From Gammaproteobacteria bacterium (lineage in GTDB: Bacteria > Pseudomonadota > Gammaproteobacteria > Pseudomonadales > Pseudohongiellaceae): DNA of 17,902 nt. Positions 1-7,694 of the stretch are shown in pieces. The stretch is from assembly GCA_947377625.1 (NCBI GenBank), contig CANCGR010000007.1:1-17902 (forward strand). Reading direction: 5' to 3'. Position 1 is the first letter of the stretch. Every line of letters begins with the position of its first letter. The notes under the pieces were generated by a model. That model was not told the origin of the DNA. It saw only the letters and a program-made list of their open reading frames with translations, and searched no databases. Both the position numbers and the translations under genes were made by a program.

Positions 1-1085
1 AAGAAGGCAGCAAGCCGGGTGCAGTGGTGCCGCTTAACGAACTTGAGCTGGCCTCACGCTTGTCGTTCTTCCTGTGGAGCACGATTCCCGACAACGAACT
101 GCTTGATCTGGCGTCCCGCAATGAATTGCGCAAAGGCGACAACATGGAAAAACAGATCAATCGCATGATGGCCGATCCGAAAGCCTCGGCCTTGGTCGAC
201 AACTTTGTGGCTGAGTGGCTGCGTCTGCGCGATATCGAGGGCATCAATCCGGATCCTGAAATCTTTCCGAATTACAAACCCGGAATCCTGGTCGCGTTCA
301 AAAAAGAGATCAGCTTGTTTGTCAGTGATTTGCTCAAGCGCGATGCCGATGTGCATGAGCTGATGACTTCCGATGAAACTTTCCTCAACGAAGACCTGGC
401 ACTGCATTACGGTTTCACCGATGTGAAAGGCAACAACTTCCGCAAAGTGAAACTGACGCAGCCGGAACGCCGCGGTCTGTTGGGCAAAGGTGGTGTGCAG
501 ATGGTGACGTCCTACGCCAACCGCACCACACCGGTTATTCGTGGTGCCTACATCATGGAAAACTTCCAGGGCGTGCCGCCAGCCAATCCGCCGCAAAATG
601 TCCCGGCTTTCCCGGAAACACCGGAAGGTGCAGCCGTGGCGCAAACGGTGCGTGAACGTCTGAAGCATCATCGCGACAATCCGGTATGTGCCGGTTGCCA
701 TGACATCATGGACCCGCTCGGCTTGGCGCTGGAAAACTTCAACGCGATTGGCGAGTTCCGTATTCGCGACAGCGATGCCGGCAACGTAGCGATTGATGCC
801 AGTGGCCAGTTGGCCGATGGCACACCATTGCACGGCATCAACGATTTGCGTAATTCTCTGGTGGAAAGACCTGACCAGTTTGCACAAGTGTTCACCACCA
901 AGTTGATGACCTACGCCCTTGGCCGAGGTGTTGAAGCCAGCGACATGCCTGCCGTGCGCACCATCGTGCATCAGTCGGCCACCAGGAAATACAAAATGTC
1001 GTCGATCATCAAAGGCATTATTGAAAGCGAACAGTTCCAGAAAACAAGCGTTCCCGTTGAAGAACCGAAAGTGGGCAGCCTGTAA
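1..1085 (+). CDS. DUF1592/DUF1588/DUF1585 protein with a c-type haem motif, 5' end missing
   Basis: The reading frame is open from the left edge (first full codon at base 3), so the start and N-terminal part lie outside the window. The visible part carries the C-terminal order of this family: a DUF1592 segment (ELASRLSFFLW near the left edge), a DUF1588 segment with the haem-attachment signature CAGCH at bases 687-701 followed by DIMDPLGLALENF, and a DUF1585 tail (KLMTYALGRG, then IIKGIIESEQF). Such proteins are usually large exported cytochrome-like proteins, common in Planctomycetes and also found in Acidobacteria and Gammaproteobacteria. Their reaction is not known. The gene is followed after 28 bases by a DUF1552 gene, its standard partner, so the two are probably cotranscribed. 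The family call is firm, but redox activity is inference from the CxxCH motif alone. Confidence 0.93.
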   Translation, partial: EGSKPGAVVPLNELELASRLSFFLWSTIPDNELLDLASRNELRKGDNMEKQINRMMADPKASALVDNFVAEWLRLRDIEGINPDPEIFPNYKPGILVAFKKEISLFVSDLLKRDADVHELMTSDETFLNEDLALHYGFTDVKGNNFRKVKLTQPERRGLLGKGGVQMVTSYANRTTPVIRGAYIMENFQGVPPANPPQNVPAFPETPEGAAVAQTVRERLKHHRDNPVCAGCHDIMDPLGLALENFNAIGEFRIRDSDAGNVAIDASGQLADGTPLHGINDLRNSLVERPDQFAQVFTTKLMTYALGRGVEASDMPAVRTIVHQSATRKYKMSSIIKGIIESEQFQKTSVPVEEPKVGSL

Positions 1086-1113
1086 CGCTACCAACAGGTA
1101 GAGGAGAAACACC

Positions 1114-2433
1114 ATGTTCATTACCAAAAAGCATTTGCACCGCCGCACCTTTCTGCGCAGCGCGCTGGCAACCATGTCGCTGCCACTGCTGGATGCGATG
1201 ATTCCGGCCGGCACTGCATTGGCAAAAACTGCAGCAGTTGCGCCGCCGCGTCTGGGCTTCTTCTATTTTCCGCATGGCGCGGTAATGAGCGGCTGGACGC
1301 CTGACAAGGTCGGCAGTGATTTCGAGTTGAAGAAATTGCTCAAGCCGCTGGAAAAATACCAGAAGCACATGACCATCGTATCGAACATGGAAAACAAACG
1401 TGCCTATGGGCCAGTGCATGCCATTACACCTGGCACCTGGTTGATGGGTGATGCGCCGCGTGTGAGCCATGAACCTTTCGGCGGCACCACCATCGACCAG
1501 ATCGCCGCGTTGCATATCGGGCAGGATACGCCGCTGCCGTCGATTGAAGTGTGCACCGAAACCAGTGGCGCTGCTGGCGCCTGTGATCGCGCCTACGGCT
1601 GCAGCTATGCCGGCACCATTTCATTTCGCACACCCACCACGCCATTGCCGATGGAAAACAATCCGCGCAAATTGTTCCAGAGCCTGTTCGGTGTGGGCGA
1701 CAACGCGGCCGAGCGTGATCGCCTGGGCAAGCAAACCGCCAGCATTCTCGACTTGATGATGAGTGAGTCCAACGATCTTGCCAAACGCCTCGGTGCTGCC
1801 GATCGCGCCACCCTCGGCGACTATCTGGAAACTGTGCGTGAAGTAGAACGCCGCGTACAGAAAACGGCTGAGCATGATCTCTCGCACATGAAAATTCCGG
1901 ACGCCCCACTGGGCATTCCTGCTGATTTTGATGCGCATTTGAATTTGCAGATGGATCTGATCCTGTTGGCTTATCAAGGCAACATTACCCGCATTGCCAA
2001 CATGATGTTTGCCGCAGAAGTGAGCAACCAGACCTACAACCATGTGGGCGTATCGGATGCATTCCATCCGCTGTCGCATCACCAGAATGATGTCGCCAAG
2101 ATGAACCGCTTGATGATCGTGCAGGAATACCACACCAAGGTCTTCGCCAAGTTCATCGACAAACTGGCGGCCTTGCCCGATGGCGACAACGGCTCGATGC
2201 TCGACAACTCGATGATGCTGTACGGTGGCAACATGAGTAACTCCAACGCCCATGACCATTGGCCATTGCCGCTTTCCATCGTCGGCAAAGCTGGCGGCAG
2301 GATCAAAGGCAACCAGCACATCATGACGGCAGAACGCACGCCGGTATCCAACCTGATGCTGACGATTCTCGATCGCGTCGGCGTCAAGCAGGAAACTCTC
2401 GGCGACAGCACGGGCCTGATCTCGGAAGTGTAA
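1114..2433 (+). CDS. DUF1552 family protein with twin-arginine signal
   Basis: This 439-residue protein begins with a twin-arginine export signal: RRTFLRS at residues 10-16, then a hydrophobic stretch through the LPLLDAMIPAG region. The body matches DUF1552, with GFFYFPHGAV, then SNMENKR, a histidine-rich YNHVGVSDAFHPLSHH segment, and a C-terminal MLYGGNMSNSNAHDHWPLP block. The His and Asp clusters suggest a metal site, but that is inference. Tat export implies folding, perhaps with a cofactor, before translocation. The start is supported by GAGGAG at 1101-1106. It lies 28 bases after the DUF1592 gene and 32 bases before the ankyrin gene on the same strand, so the three form a probable operon. 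The biochemical role of the family is unknown. Confidence 0.94.
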   Translation: MFITKKHLHRRTFLRSALATMSLPLLDAMIPAGTALAKTAAVAPPRLGFFYFPHGAVMSGWTPDKVGSDFELKKLLKPLEKYQKHMTIVSNMENKRAYGPVHAITPGTWLMGDAPRVSHEPFGGTTIDQIAALHIGQDTPLPSIEVCTETSGAAGACDRAYGCSYAGTISFRTPTTPLPMENNPRKLFQSLFGVGDNAAERDRLGKQTASILDLMMSESNDLAKRLGAADRATLGDYLETVREVERRVQKTAEHDLSHMKIPDAPLGIPADFDAHLNLQMDLILLAYQGNITRIANMMFAAEVSNQTYNHVGVSDAFHPLSHHQNDVAKMNRLMIVQEYHTKVFAKFIDKLAALPDGDNGSMLDNSMMLYGGNMSNSNAHDHWPLPLSIVGKAGGRIKGNQHIMTAERTPVSNLMLTILDRVGVKQETLGDSTGLISEV

Positions 2434-2465
2434 GCGCGTAACCAAGCCGCACAACTGCGGTCACT

Positions 2466-3986
2466 ATGAGAAGAAAGTACATGAACGCAAAATTTGTCAG
2501 CAAAGCACTCGCCAGCGCGGTAATCGCCGCGCTGCTCAGTAATGCTGCCCATGCGGTGGACGGCAAAGAACAGCAATTGTTGCAACTCGCCAGTACCGGC
2601 AACACCGCTGGTGCCATGGCACTGGTGGGCAGCAAGACCGACGTCAACCAGTCACAAGCCGATGGCACCACTGCACTGCATTGGGCGGTTTATTACAGTG
2701 ATGTTGAGCTGGTGAAAAAACTGATCAAGCAGGGCGCTGATGTCAAAGCCAAAAATGAATTCGGTGCCACGCCCATGTCGCAAGCCGCTACTGCCGGCAA
2801 TGTTGAAGTGTTGCAGTTGTTGCTCGACGCCGGCGTGAAAGCGGACGAAACCGGCGCCGATGACCAGACACCCTTGATGGTGATTGCCCGCACTCCCAAT
2901 GTGAAAGTTGCCGAGCTGTTGATCAAGCGCGGAGCCAACGTCAACGCTGCGGAGAAATGGCGCGGCCAGACGGCGCTGATGTGGGCCGCTGCCCAGAAGC
3001 AACCGGCGATGGTGAAACTGCTGGTTGAGAAAGGCGCCAAGGTCAACGCCCGCTCATTGCCGAACAATTGGGAACGTCAGGTCACGGCCGAACCCCGCAT
3101 GAAAATTCTGCCGTCCGGCGGTTTGACACCGCTGCTTTATGCGACACGTGAAGGTTGCACCGAGTGTGTGGCACAACTGATCAAGGCCGGTGCTGACCTC
3201 AACCTGCCTGATCCCGATGGCGTAACGCCGTTGGTAATGGCCGGGCTCAATGCGCGTTGGGATTCAATGAAGATGTTGCTCGAAGCCGGCGCCAATCCCG
3301 ACAAGTGGGATGTCTACGGCCGCAACCCGCTGTACATGGTGGTTGATTACAACACGCTGCCGCACGGCGGCCGCCCGGATCGTCTCTCGGAAGATTTGAC
3401 GACCCCGGCACAAGTGGCAGAACTGATTCTTGCCAAAGGCGGCAACGTCAATCTGCAGTTGAAACTGTTCCCACCTTATCGCGCACTTGGCCCTGATCGT
3501 GGTGCCGATGGTTTGCTGAAAACCGGCGTTACCGCGCTGTTCCGTGCAGCGCGTGGCGGTGATGTGGAGATGACTGACTTGTTGCTCAAACACAAAGCCT
3601 TGGTCGAACTGCCCAATGAAGACGGTGTAACTCCGCTCATCGTAGCGGCCGGCTATCGCGCCGGTGCCATTGATACGCGCGGCAAATTCCGCACCGAGAA
3701 GCAGGCAATGGAAGTCACCAAGCGTTTGATTGAGGCCGGTGCCGATATCAATGCCGCTGAATCGTTCGGTCAGACTGCGTTGTTTGGCGCAGCGACCAAT
3801 GGCTGGAACAACATGGTGCAACTGTTGGCCGACCGGGGCGCGGATCTCACGCATAAAGACAGCGGCGGTAAAACTCCACTGGATGCAGCCATGGGTAAAG
3901 CCGGCCAGTTTGGTCGCGGTTCAGGCGGCGATCCGCATCCTGATACGGCAGCCTTGCTTGATAAGCTGATAGCAGCTAAAAAGTAG
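2466..3986 (+). CDS. Periplasmic ankyrin-repeat protein
   Basis: The 506-residue protein has an N-terminal Sec signal (n-region MRRKYMNAKF, hydrophobic ALASAVIAALL, likely cleavage after AHA). Many ankyrin repeats follow; the recurring pattern G-x-T-x-L-x-x-A and loops such as LLxAGANP, LIKRGANVNAAE and LIEAGADINAAE are visible to the C terminus. Two longer inter-repeat loops sit around residues 190-215 and 290-350. Ankyrin arrays bind other proteins, so this is probably the scaffold of the DUF1592-DUF1552 operon, though its partner is not shown. The ATG at 2466 gives the longest form. An in-frame ATG at 2481, preceded by the purine run AGAAGAAAG (2469-2477), is an equally plausible or better start and keeps the signal peptide. 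A terminator follows 27 bases after the stop. Confidence 0.93.
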   Translation: MRRKYMNAKFVSKALASAVIAALLSNAAHAVDGKEQQLLQLASTGNTAGAMALVGSKTDVNQSQADGTTALHWAVYYSDVELVKKLIKQGADVKAKNEFGATPMSQAATAGNVEVLQLLLDAGVKADETGADDQTPLMVIARTPNVKVAELLIKRGANVNAAEKWRGQTALMWAAAQKQPAMVKLLVEKGAKVNARSLPNNWERQVTAEPRMKILPSGGLTPLLYATREGCTECVAQLIKAGADLNLPDPDGVTPLVMAGLNARWDSMKMLLEAGANPDKWDVYGRNPLYMVVDYNTLPHGGRPDRLSEDLTTPAQVAELILAKGGNVNLQLKLFPPYRALGPDRGADGLLKTGVTALFRAARGGDVEMTDLLLKHKALVELPNEDGVTPLIVAAGYRAGAIDTRGKFRTEKQAMEVTKRLIEAGADINAAESFGQTALFGAATNGWNNMVQLLADRGADLTHKDSGGKTPLDAAMGKAGQFGRGSGGDPHPDTAALLDKLIAAKK

Positions 3987-4013
3987 GCTGTCGGCTGTAT
4001 TCAACTACGCGTG

Positions 4014-4041
4014 GAGCCGGGGTAACCCGGCTCATTTATTT
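4014..4041 (+). terminator. Rho-independent terminator of the DUF1592-DUF1552-ankyrin operon
   Basis: A perfect 8-bp stem (GAGCCGGG at 4014-4021, CCCGGCTC at 4026-4033) with a GTAA tetraloop is followed by ATTTATTT. Its T-rich tail ends directly against the ATG of the next gene at 4042, so that gene has no room for a normal leader downstream of the hairpin. Confidence 0.85.
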
Positions 4042-4764
4042 ATGGCACTCACTTCTTTCAGCAAGATCCACGCTCTGGCCGCCGAACGCAAAGGCGGCGA
4101 TGCCGCACTGGAAAAACTGCTGACGGATCACAAGCCACTGTCCACCAAACAACTCGCCAAAATTTCCGATGACCGTTATCTGGCCACGATGACACGCTGT
4201 GTCTTCAACGCCGGTTTCAACTGGAAAGTAATCGAACATAAATGGAAAGGCTTTGAAGAGGCCTTTCACGGCTTCAATCCGAAAGGGCTGGCGCATCTGG
4301 CGCCCGAAAAGTGGGACGCCTACACCAGTGATAAACGCATCGTGCGCAATGCCATCAAGATCGGCTCGGTGCTCGACAACGCACACTTTGTCTGGCGCAT
4401 TGCGCAAGAGCAGGGTTCGTTCGCCAAAGTATTTGCGCAGTGGCCGTTGGATGATCAAATCGGCCTGATGACCTGGCTGCACAAGGAAGGCTCACGGCTG
4501 GGCGGCGCCACCGCGATGTATTTCATCCGCTTCATGGGCAAAGACAGTTTCATCCTGAGCAGCGATGTGATCGCACGGCTGCAGGCATCAGGCGTTGAAA
4601 TTACCGGCACACCCACCAGCAAGCGCGATCTCAAACTGGTGCAAGCCGCGTTCAATCACTGGCATCAGGAAACCGGCTTTGGTTATACACGGCTGTCGCG
4701 CATTGCTTCGATGTCGATCGGCAAGAATTATCACGCTGCGCCGGGTCTTGAAGAGCCTGAATAA
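4042..4764 (+). CDS. DNA-3-methyladenine glycosylase I (Tag)-like protein
   Basis: This 240-residue protein resembles the helix-hairpin-helix Tag family, which excises 3-methyladenine from alkylated DNA. The matching block runs CVFNAGFNWKVIEHKW then FEEAFHGFNP (about residues 53-78), followed by RIVRNAIKIGSVLDNA, the equivalent of the Tag IIRHRGKI-NA block, and by the FMGKDSFILSSDV segment. The N-terminal CGW and the C-terminal His-x3-Cys zinc ligands of E. coli Tag are not present, so this is a divergent subfamily and its base specificity is uncertain. Homologous proteins of this type begin close to this ATG. No Shine-Dalgarno sequence is visible, because the preceding bases are the arm and tail of the terminator at 4014-4041. 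The gene is followed 74 bases later by a YchJ gene on the same strand. Confidence 0.75.
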   Translation: MALTSFSKIHALAAERKGGDAALEKLLTDHKPLSTKQLAKISDDRYLATMTRCVFNAGFNWKVIEHKWKGFEEAFHGFNPKGLAHLAPEKWDAYTSDKRIVRNAIKIGSVLDNAHFVWRIAQEQGSFAKVFAQWPLDDQIGLMTWLHKEGSRLGGATAMYFIRFMGKDSFILSSDVIARLQASGVEITGTPTSKRDLKLVQAAFNHWHQETGFGYTRLSRIASMSIGKNYHAAPGLEEPE

Positions 4765-4838
4765 ACTGACAAACAGTTCTAATCGCCCCTGCTTTTCTGG
4801 TTTACTGCCCACCTCCCTGAACGTTGTTGAATACTGCC

Positions 4839-5234
4839 ATGACCAAATGCCCCTGTTGCAGCGGTAAAGACTTTGCTGATTGCTGCCAGCCCCATCTGCT
4901 GATGAAGGCAAAACCCCTTTCTGCCCGCGCCATGGTGCGTGCACGCTACTGTGCCTATGCGCTCGGTGCCGGCACGTACCGGGATTTTCTGGTGCGTACC
5001 TGGCATCCACGCACGCCCCAGCAAATCAACATGGGCGATCTGACCAACGACAACCTGCAATGGACTGGCTTGGACATCCTTAGCGCCGAGCAAAAAGGCG
5101 AGGGTGCCCGGGTTGAATTCAAAGCCACGTTCAATGACAGCGCTGGCAAGCCGCATATCCATCACGAAATTTCGCTGTTCCGCCGCGAGCAGGGCGTGTG
5201 GCTCTATCTGGACGGGCAAGTAAGCACCAGTTAA
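4839..5234 (+). CDS. ychJ: YchJ family protein (UPF0225) with SEC-C motif
   Basis: The protein starts MTKCPCCSGKDFADCC, a SEC-C type zinc-binding motif that continues with a C-terminal NTF2-like domain, ending RREQGVWLYLDGQ. This is the layout of YchJ/UPF0225 proteins, about 130-160 residues long. The function of YchJ is not established; zinc binding is expected from the cysteine pattern. An upstream in-frame TTG at 4824 would add five residues, but the ATG at 4839 places the CPCCSG motif where homologues have it and is preferred. The key residues ARYCAYALG and WHPRTP of the family core are visible. Confidence 0.9.
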   Translation: MTKCPCCSGKDFADCCQPHLLMKAKPLSARAMVRARYCAYALGAGTYRDFLVRTWHPRTPQQINMGDLTNDNLQWTGLDILSAEQKGEGARVEFKATFNDSAGKPHIHHEISLFRREQGVWLYLDGQVSTS

Positions 5235-5308
5235 GCGGCTTGATCCTGATCATCTCCAGGCAATGACAGACGCGCCATACTCAGCGGGTTAGTCTCATCA
5301 CCAACATT

Positions 5309-5314
5309 GGAGGT
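5309..5314 (+). promoter_or_regulatory. Shine-Dalgarno site deciding the start of the Met/His-rich protein
   Basis: GGAGGT lies four bases before the ATG at 5319. It rules out the upstream in-frame TTG at 5307, which overlaps the site itself. Confidence 0.85.
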
Positions 5315-5318
5315 CACG

Positions 5319-5624
5319 ATGAAATTTGCTCAATTTGCTCTGGTTACAGTTTGTGCGTTGGCGTTTAACGCAGCCGTTGCTGCCGATGCCGGGATGGATC
5401 AAGACAAGGGCATGCATGAAAAAATGCAGATGATGCAAAAGGGTTCTGCAGGTGGCGATAAAGGCATGATGGATCGCATGCATGCGATGGAACAGCGGAT
5501 GGATAAAATGCAGCACGACATGGATGGCATGATGGGCAAGAAAGCCGCCGCTGCTCCAGCCGCTCAACTTGGCGACAAAACAGCTACTGCACCGGCTGAC
5601 GAGCACAGTGAGCACAAGCACTAG
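5319..5624 (+). CDS. Small secreted Met/His-rich protein, function unknown
   Basis: This 101-residue protein has a clear Sec signal peptide (MKFAQFALVTVCALAFNAAVA, cleavage near AVAADA). The mature part is dominated by methionine, histidine, lysine and acidic residues, with repeated HxxM and MxxM spacing (for example MHAMEQRMDKMQHDM) in a probable amphipathic helix or coiled coil, then an Ala/Pro linker and an EHSEHKH tail. The composition suggests periplasmic binding of copper or another soft metal, but no named family is recognised and this is inference. The start is fixed by a strong GGAGGT at 5309-5314. The gene ends eight bases from the stop of a minus-strand remnant, with no clear terminator between. 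Confidence 0.85.
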   Translation: MKFAQFALVTVCALAFNAAVAADAGMDQDKGMHEKMQMMQKGSAGGDKGMMDRMHAMEQRMDKMQHDMDGMMGKKAAAAPAAQLGDKTATAPADEHSEHKH

Positions 5625-5632
5625 CCTCAGCT

Positions 5633-5743
5633 TTATTTTTTGCCGGCTTGCTGCTGCGCGCGATCAATCACTTGGCCGGTGTTGCCATGACGTCTTGCGC
5701 TGGCGAACAGCGCAATTGTTTTGGGCTTGGCTTGGTTAGGCAT
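5633..5743 (-). pseudogene. N-terminal remnant of an NADPH-dependent FMN reductase/flavodoxin-like gene
   Basis: The 36-codon reading frame starts with an ATG that overlaps the last eight bases of the RhtB-type gene (shared bases 5736-5743), so it would be translationally coupled. Residues 9-28, TIALFASARRHGNTGQVIDR, match the first beta strand and the FMN-phosphate loop of NAD(P)H-dependent FMN-reductase/flavodoxin-fold enzymes, which are normally about 170-200 residues. The frame then reads AQQQAGKK and stops. Everything that forms the rest of the fold is missing, so the product cannot be a working enzyme. The lysine-rich tail could be the natural C terminus joined by an internal deletion, or random read-through. 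It is too short to be found by length filters. Confidence 0.7.
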
Positions 5744-6371
5744 GACGCCGGTCCAGCGCCAGTCTGAGCGCAAGACCGGCAAGTACAGTGCTGAGCAAGT
5801 AGCGCTGCAGTGCTGCCAATGATTTAACTCGGGTAGTCAAAAAGCCCGACACGCCGGCAGCCAGCACAATCACACAACTATGTGCGGTAGCAGCAGCGCC
5901 AATCTGGATTAGTCCCAACGCAACCGTTTGTCCAAGCACATGACCGTTGGCTGGCTCAATGAACTGTGGCAGCAGCGAGCCATAAGTAATTACCAGTTTG
6001 GGATTGAACAGGCAGGTGAAAAATCCGGTGCGAAAAAGTGTTGAGGGCGGCTCAGCTCGCAGCTGGGCAGTGCCAAGCTCTGGCGCTCGCCCGGTGAAAG
6101 CCTTGTATGCAAGCCACAGCAGATAAGCCGCACCAGTGCAGCGAACTACATCGTAGGCAAGCGGCACTGCCATGAAGAGTGTTGATAAACCCGCTGCCGT
6201 TGCCAGCATGTAGATCAGCATTCCCGTACACACGCCCGCAAGCGAAGCAAAACCAGCCTGCTTGCCCTGACAGATCGAACGCGAGGCCAGATAGAGCAAG
6301 TTCGGCCCGGGGGAAAGCGCCATCAGAAAAGCCACGCTGGCGAAGGTGAGGGCGGCGGGCAGGGTGGGCAT
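5736..6371 (-). CDS. LysE/RhtB-family amino-acid exporter
   Basis: This 211-residue inner-membrane protein has the usual RhtB layout: an early hydrophobic helix containing the signature ALSPGPNLLYLASRS at about residues 18-32, then GVCTGMLIYMLA, RCTGAAYLLWLAYKAF and FRTGFFTCLFNPK, and further C-terminal hydrophobic segments. The family exports homoserine, threonine, lysine or related metabolites by proton-coupled transport. The substrate cannot be told from sequence. An in-frame GTG at 6374 lies directly before the ATG at 6371, which is preferred. The start lies 19 bases below the stop codon of the VF530 gene. The stop overlaps the start of the FMN-reductase remnant. Confidence 0.9.
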   Translation of the reverse strand: MPTLPAALTFASVAFLMALSPGPNLLYLASRSICQGKQAGFASLAGVCTGMLIYMLATAAGLSTLFMAVPLAYDVVRCTGAAYLLWLAYKAFTGRAPELGTAQLRAEPPSTLFRTGFFTCLFNPKLVITYGSLLPQFIEPANGHVLGQTVALGLIQIGAAATAHSCVIVLAAGVSGFLTTRVKSLAALQRYLLSTVLAGLALRLALDRRHA

Positions 6372-6390
6372 CACGCGGGCAGCCGTTTAA

Positions 6391-6651
6391 TCATTTGTGG
6401 CTGTCGCGAGGTGCGTTTAATGGCCAGATTGACGGTGCAAAAGTCGCCACATACAAACCTTCCACCTTCTCTCTTGCCCACGGCGTCTTCCGCAGAAAGG
6501 CAAGACTCGACTTCACGGACGGGTCATTTTTAAAACAGTTGATATTGATGAGCTCAGCGAGCTCATCCCAGCCGAAATGCTCAACCAGTTTCACAACGAT
6601 AGCTTCCAGCGTGAGCCCATGCAGAGGATTTTTCGGTTGCTCACCACTCAT
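6391..6651 (-). CDS. VF530 family protein (DUF2132)
   Basis: This 86-residue protein matches the VF530/DUF2132 family over almost its full length: PKNPLHGLTLE near the N terminus, FGWDELAELININCFKNDPS in the middle, and SSLAFLRKTPWAREKVEGLY before a variable tail. The family has a small DNA-binding-like helical fold but no assigned role. The ATG overlaps the stop of the AHSA1-like gene by four bases (ATGA at 6648-6651 read on the minus strand), which indicates translational coupling. Confidence 0.92.
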   Translation of the reverse strand: MSGEQPKNPLHGLTLEAIVVKLVEHFGWDELAELININCFKNDPSVKSSLAFLRKTPWAREKVEGLYVATFAPSIWPLNAPRDSHK

Positions 6652-7052
6652 TTTGACTCAACGTGCGAAGTGAAGTTGTTGAGAATGGCCAGCCAGCCAT
6701 TTTCCTGCTGCTCAACCGAGTGAGTGGGTTCACTGTCGAAAGTTACTCGCACGCGCACACCCATCGGGCTGTCAGTAAACTCAACCTGAGCGGTGCGGTC
6801 GCCGAAGGAATATTCAATCAGCTTGTGCTCAACAATTTTTGTGTAAGTGCCTGCAAAATCAAAACCCATGCTGCCGTCCTTTGCCTCCATGCGTGAGGAG
6901 AAGATGCCGCCAACACGCAAATCCACTGTGGCAGTGGTTGTATGCCAGTCAGCGGAGGCGGCATTCCACTGGATAATGTCGGCCGGTGTTGTATAAGCAC
7001 TCCAGACTTTTGCAATAGGGGCCATGACTACGGTTTCAACGGTTATTTTCAT
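6648..7052 (-). CDS. SRPBCC family protein (AHSA1-like)
   Basis: This 134-residue protein has the START/Bet v1-like fold signature of AHSA1-type proteins: VETVVMAPIAKVWSAYTTP at the N terminus, IIQWNAASADWHTT, then VGGIFSSRMEAKDGS, and the C-terminal NGWLAILNNFTSHVE helix. These small soluble proteins bind hydrophobic ligands in a central cavity. No ligand is known for this one, and a link to Hsp90 should not be assumed. It is the first gene of a minus-strand operon with VF530 and RhtB-type genes. Only a weak AGAGA ribosome-binding site precedes the ATG. Confidence 0.88.
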   Translation of the reverse strand: MKITVETVVMAPIAKVWSAYTTPADIIQWNAASADWHTTTATVDLRVGGIFSSRMEAKDGSMGFDFAGTYTKIVEHKLIEYSFGDRTAQVEFTDSPMGVRVRVTFDSEPTHSVEQQENGWLAILNNFTSHVESK

Positions 7053-7138
7053 GATGTGTGTTCTCTGCTGATATTTACTGTTTTATCAATGGGGCTGGCC
7101 ATGCATGTTCATCCCGGCAATTTTAAACCAACACCTTG

Positions 7139-7600
7139 TCAGCTATTGCTGCGCAATCCCGCGACGGCGGCTTCTGCATTGATCTTCTTCGCTGCGGCTG
7201 CCATTTCTTTGCTGACTATCGTCTTGCCTATTGGTGCCAGCGAGATGCCTGCCAACTTCAAATGCTGAACGGCAAACGGAATGCCGATAATAGTAATAGC
7301 AAGCGCCACAGCCAAAGCAACATGGAACAGCGCCAGCCAAAATCCTGCAAACACAAACCACAGGATGTTGCCGAGCACACCGAGGCCGCCAGTGCCAATA
7401 TCAGCGGTGTTGGTAAGTTCTCTGCGACTGATGGCTTCTTTACCGAAAGGAAAAAACGTGAACTGCCCAATAACGAAGCAGGCTTTGGCCCACGGAATTC
7501 CAACGATGGTTACCAGCGCTATCAAGCCGAACATCCACCACGCAAGGCCGGCTATCAAGCCACCGAAAATAAACCAGAGCAAATTGCCAATAGCACTCAT
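7139..7600 (-). CDS. yccF: YccF family inner-membrane protein
   Basis: This 153-residue protein contains two YccF (DUF307) units. Each has a hydrophobic NLLWFIFGG or NILWFVFAG start and a helix ending in the GIPWAKACF or GIPFAVQHLKLA motif, giving about four membrane segments. The segments between carry ISRRELTNTADIGTGG. E. coli YccF has no defined function. A strong Shine-Dalgarno site (AAGGAG, bases 7607-7612 on the minus strand) lies six bases upstream of the ATG. The gene stands alone between hrpB and the AHSA1-like operon, all read leftward. Confidence 0.9.
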   Translation of the reverse strand: MSAIGNLLWFIFGGLIAGLAWWMFGLIALVTIVGIPWAKACFVIGQFTFFPFGKEAISRRELTNTADIGTGGLGVLGNILWFVFAGFWLALFHVALAVALAITIIGIPFAVQHLKLAGISLAPIGKTIVSKEMAAAAKKINAEAAVAGLRSNS

Positions 7601-7694
7601 TGCTGTCTCCTTTTGAAATAATCAATGTCCATAAAAGCCTTGAGCAGGAGTATTGAATATTTTCCATTGCCCATCAATGCAAAGGCAGCTGTTT

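Noticed and set aside
54..1214. Long minus-strand frame opposite the DUF1592 gene
   Set aside because: It is antisense to a gene with clear family motifs and a haem signature; its product matches nothing recognisable.
1621..2454. Long minus-strand frame opposite the DUF1552 gene
   Set aside because: Shadow of a well-supported plus-strand gene with no ribosome-binding site or domain of its own.
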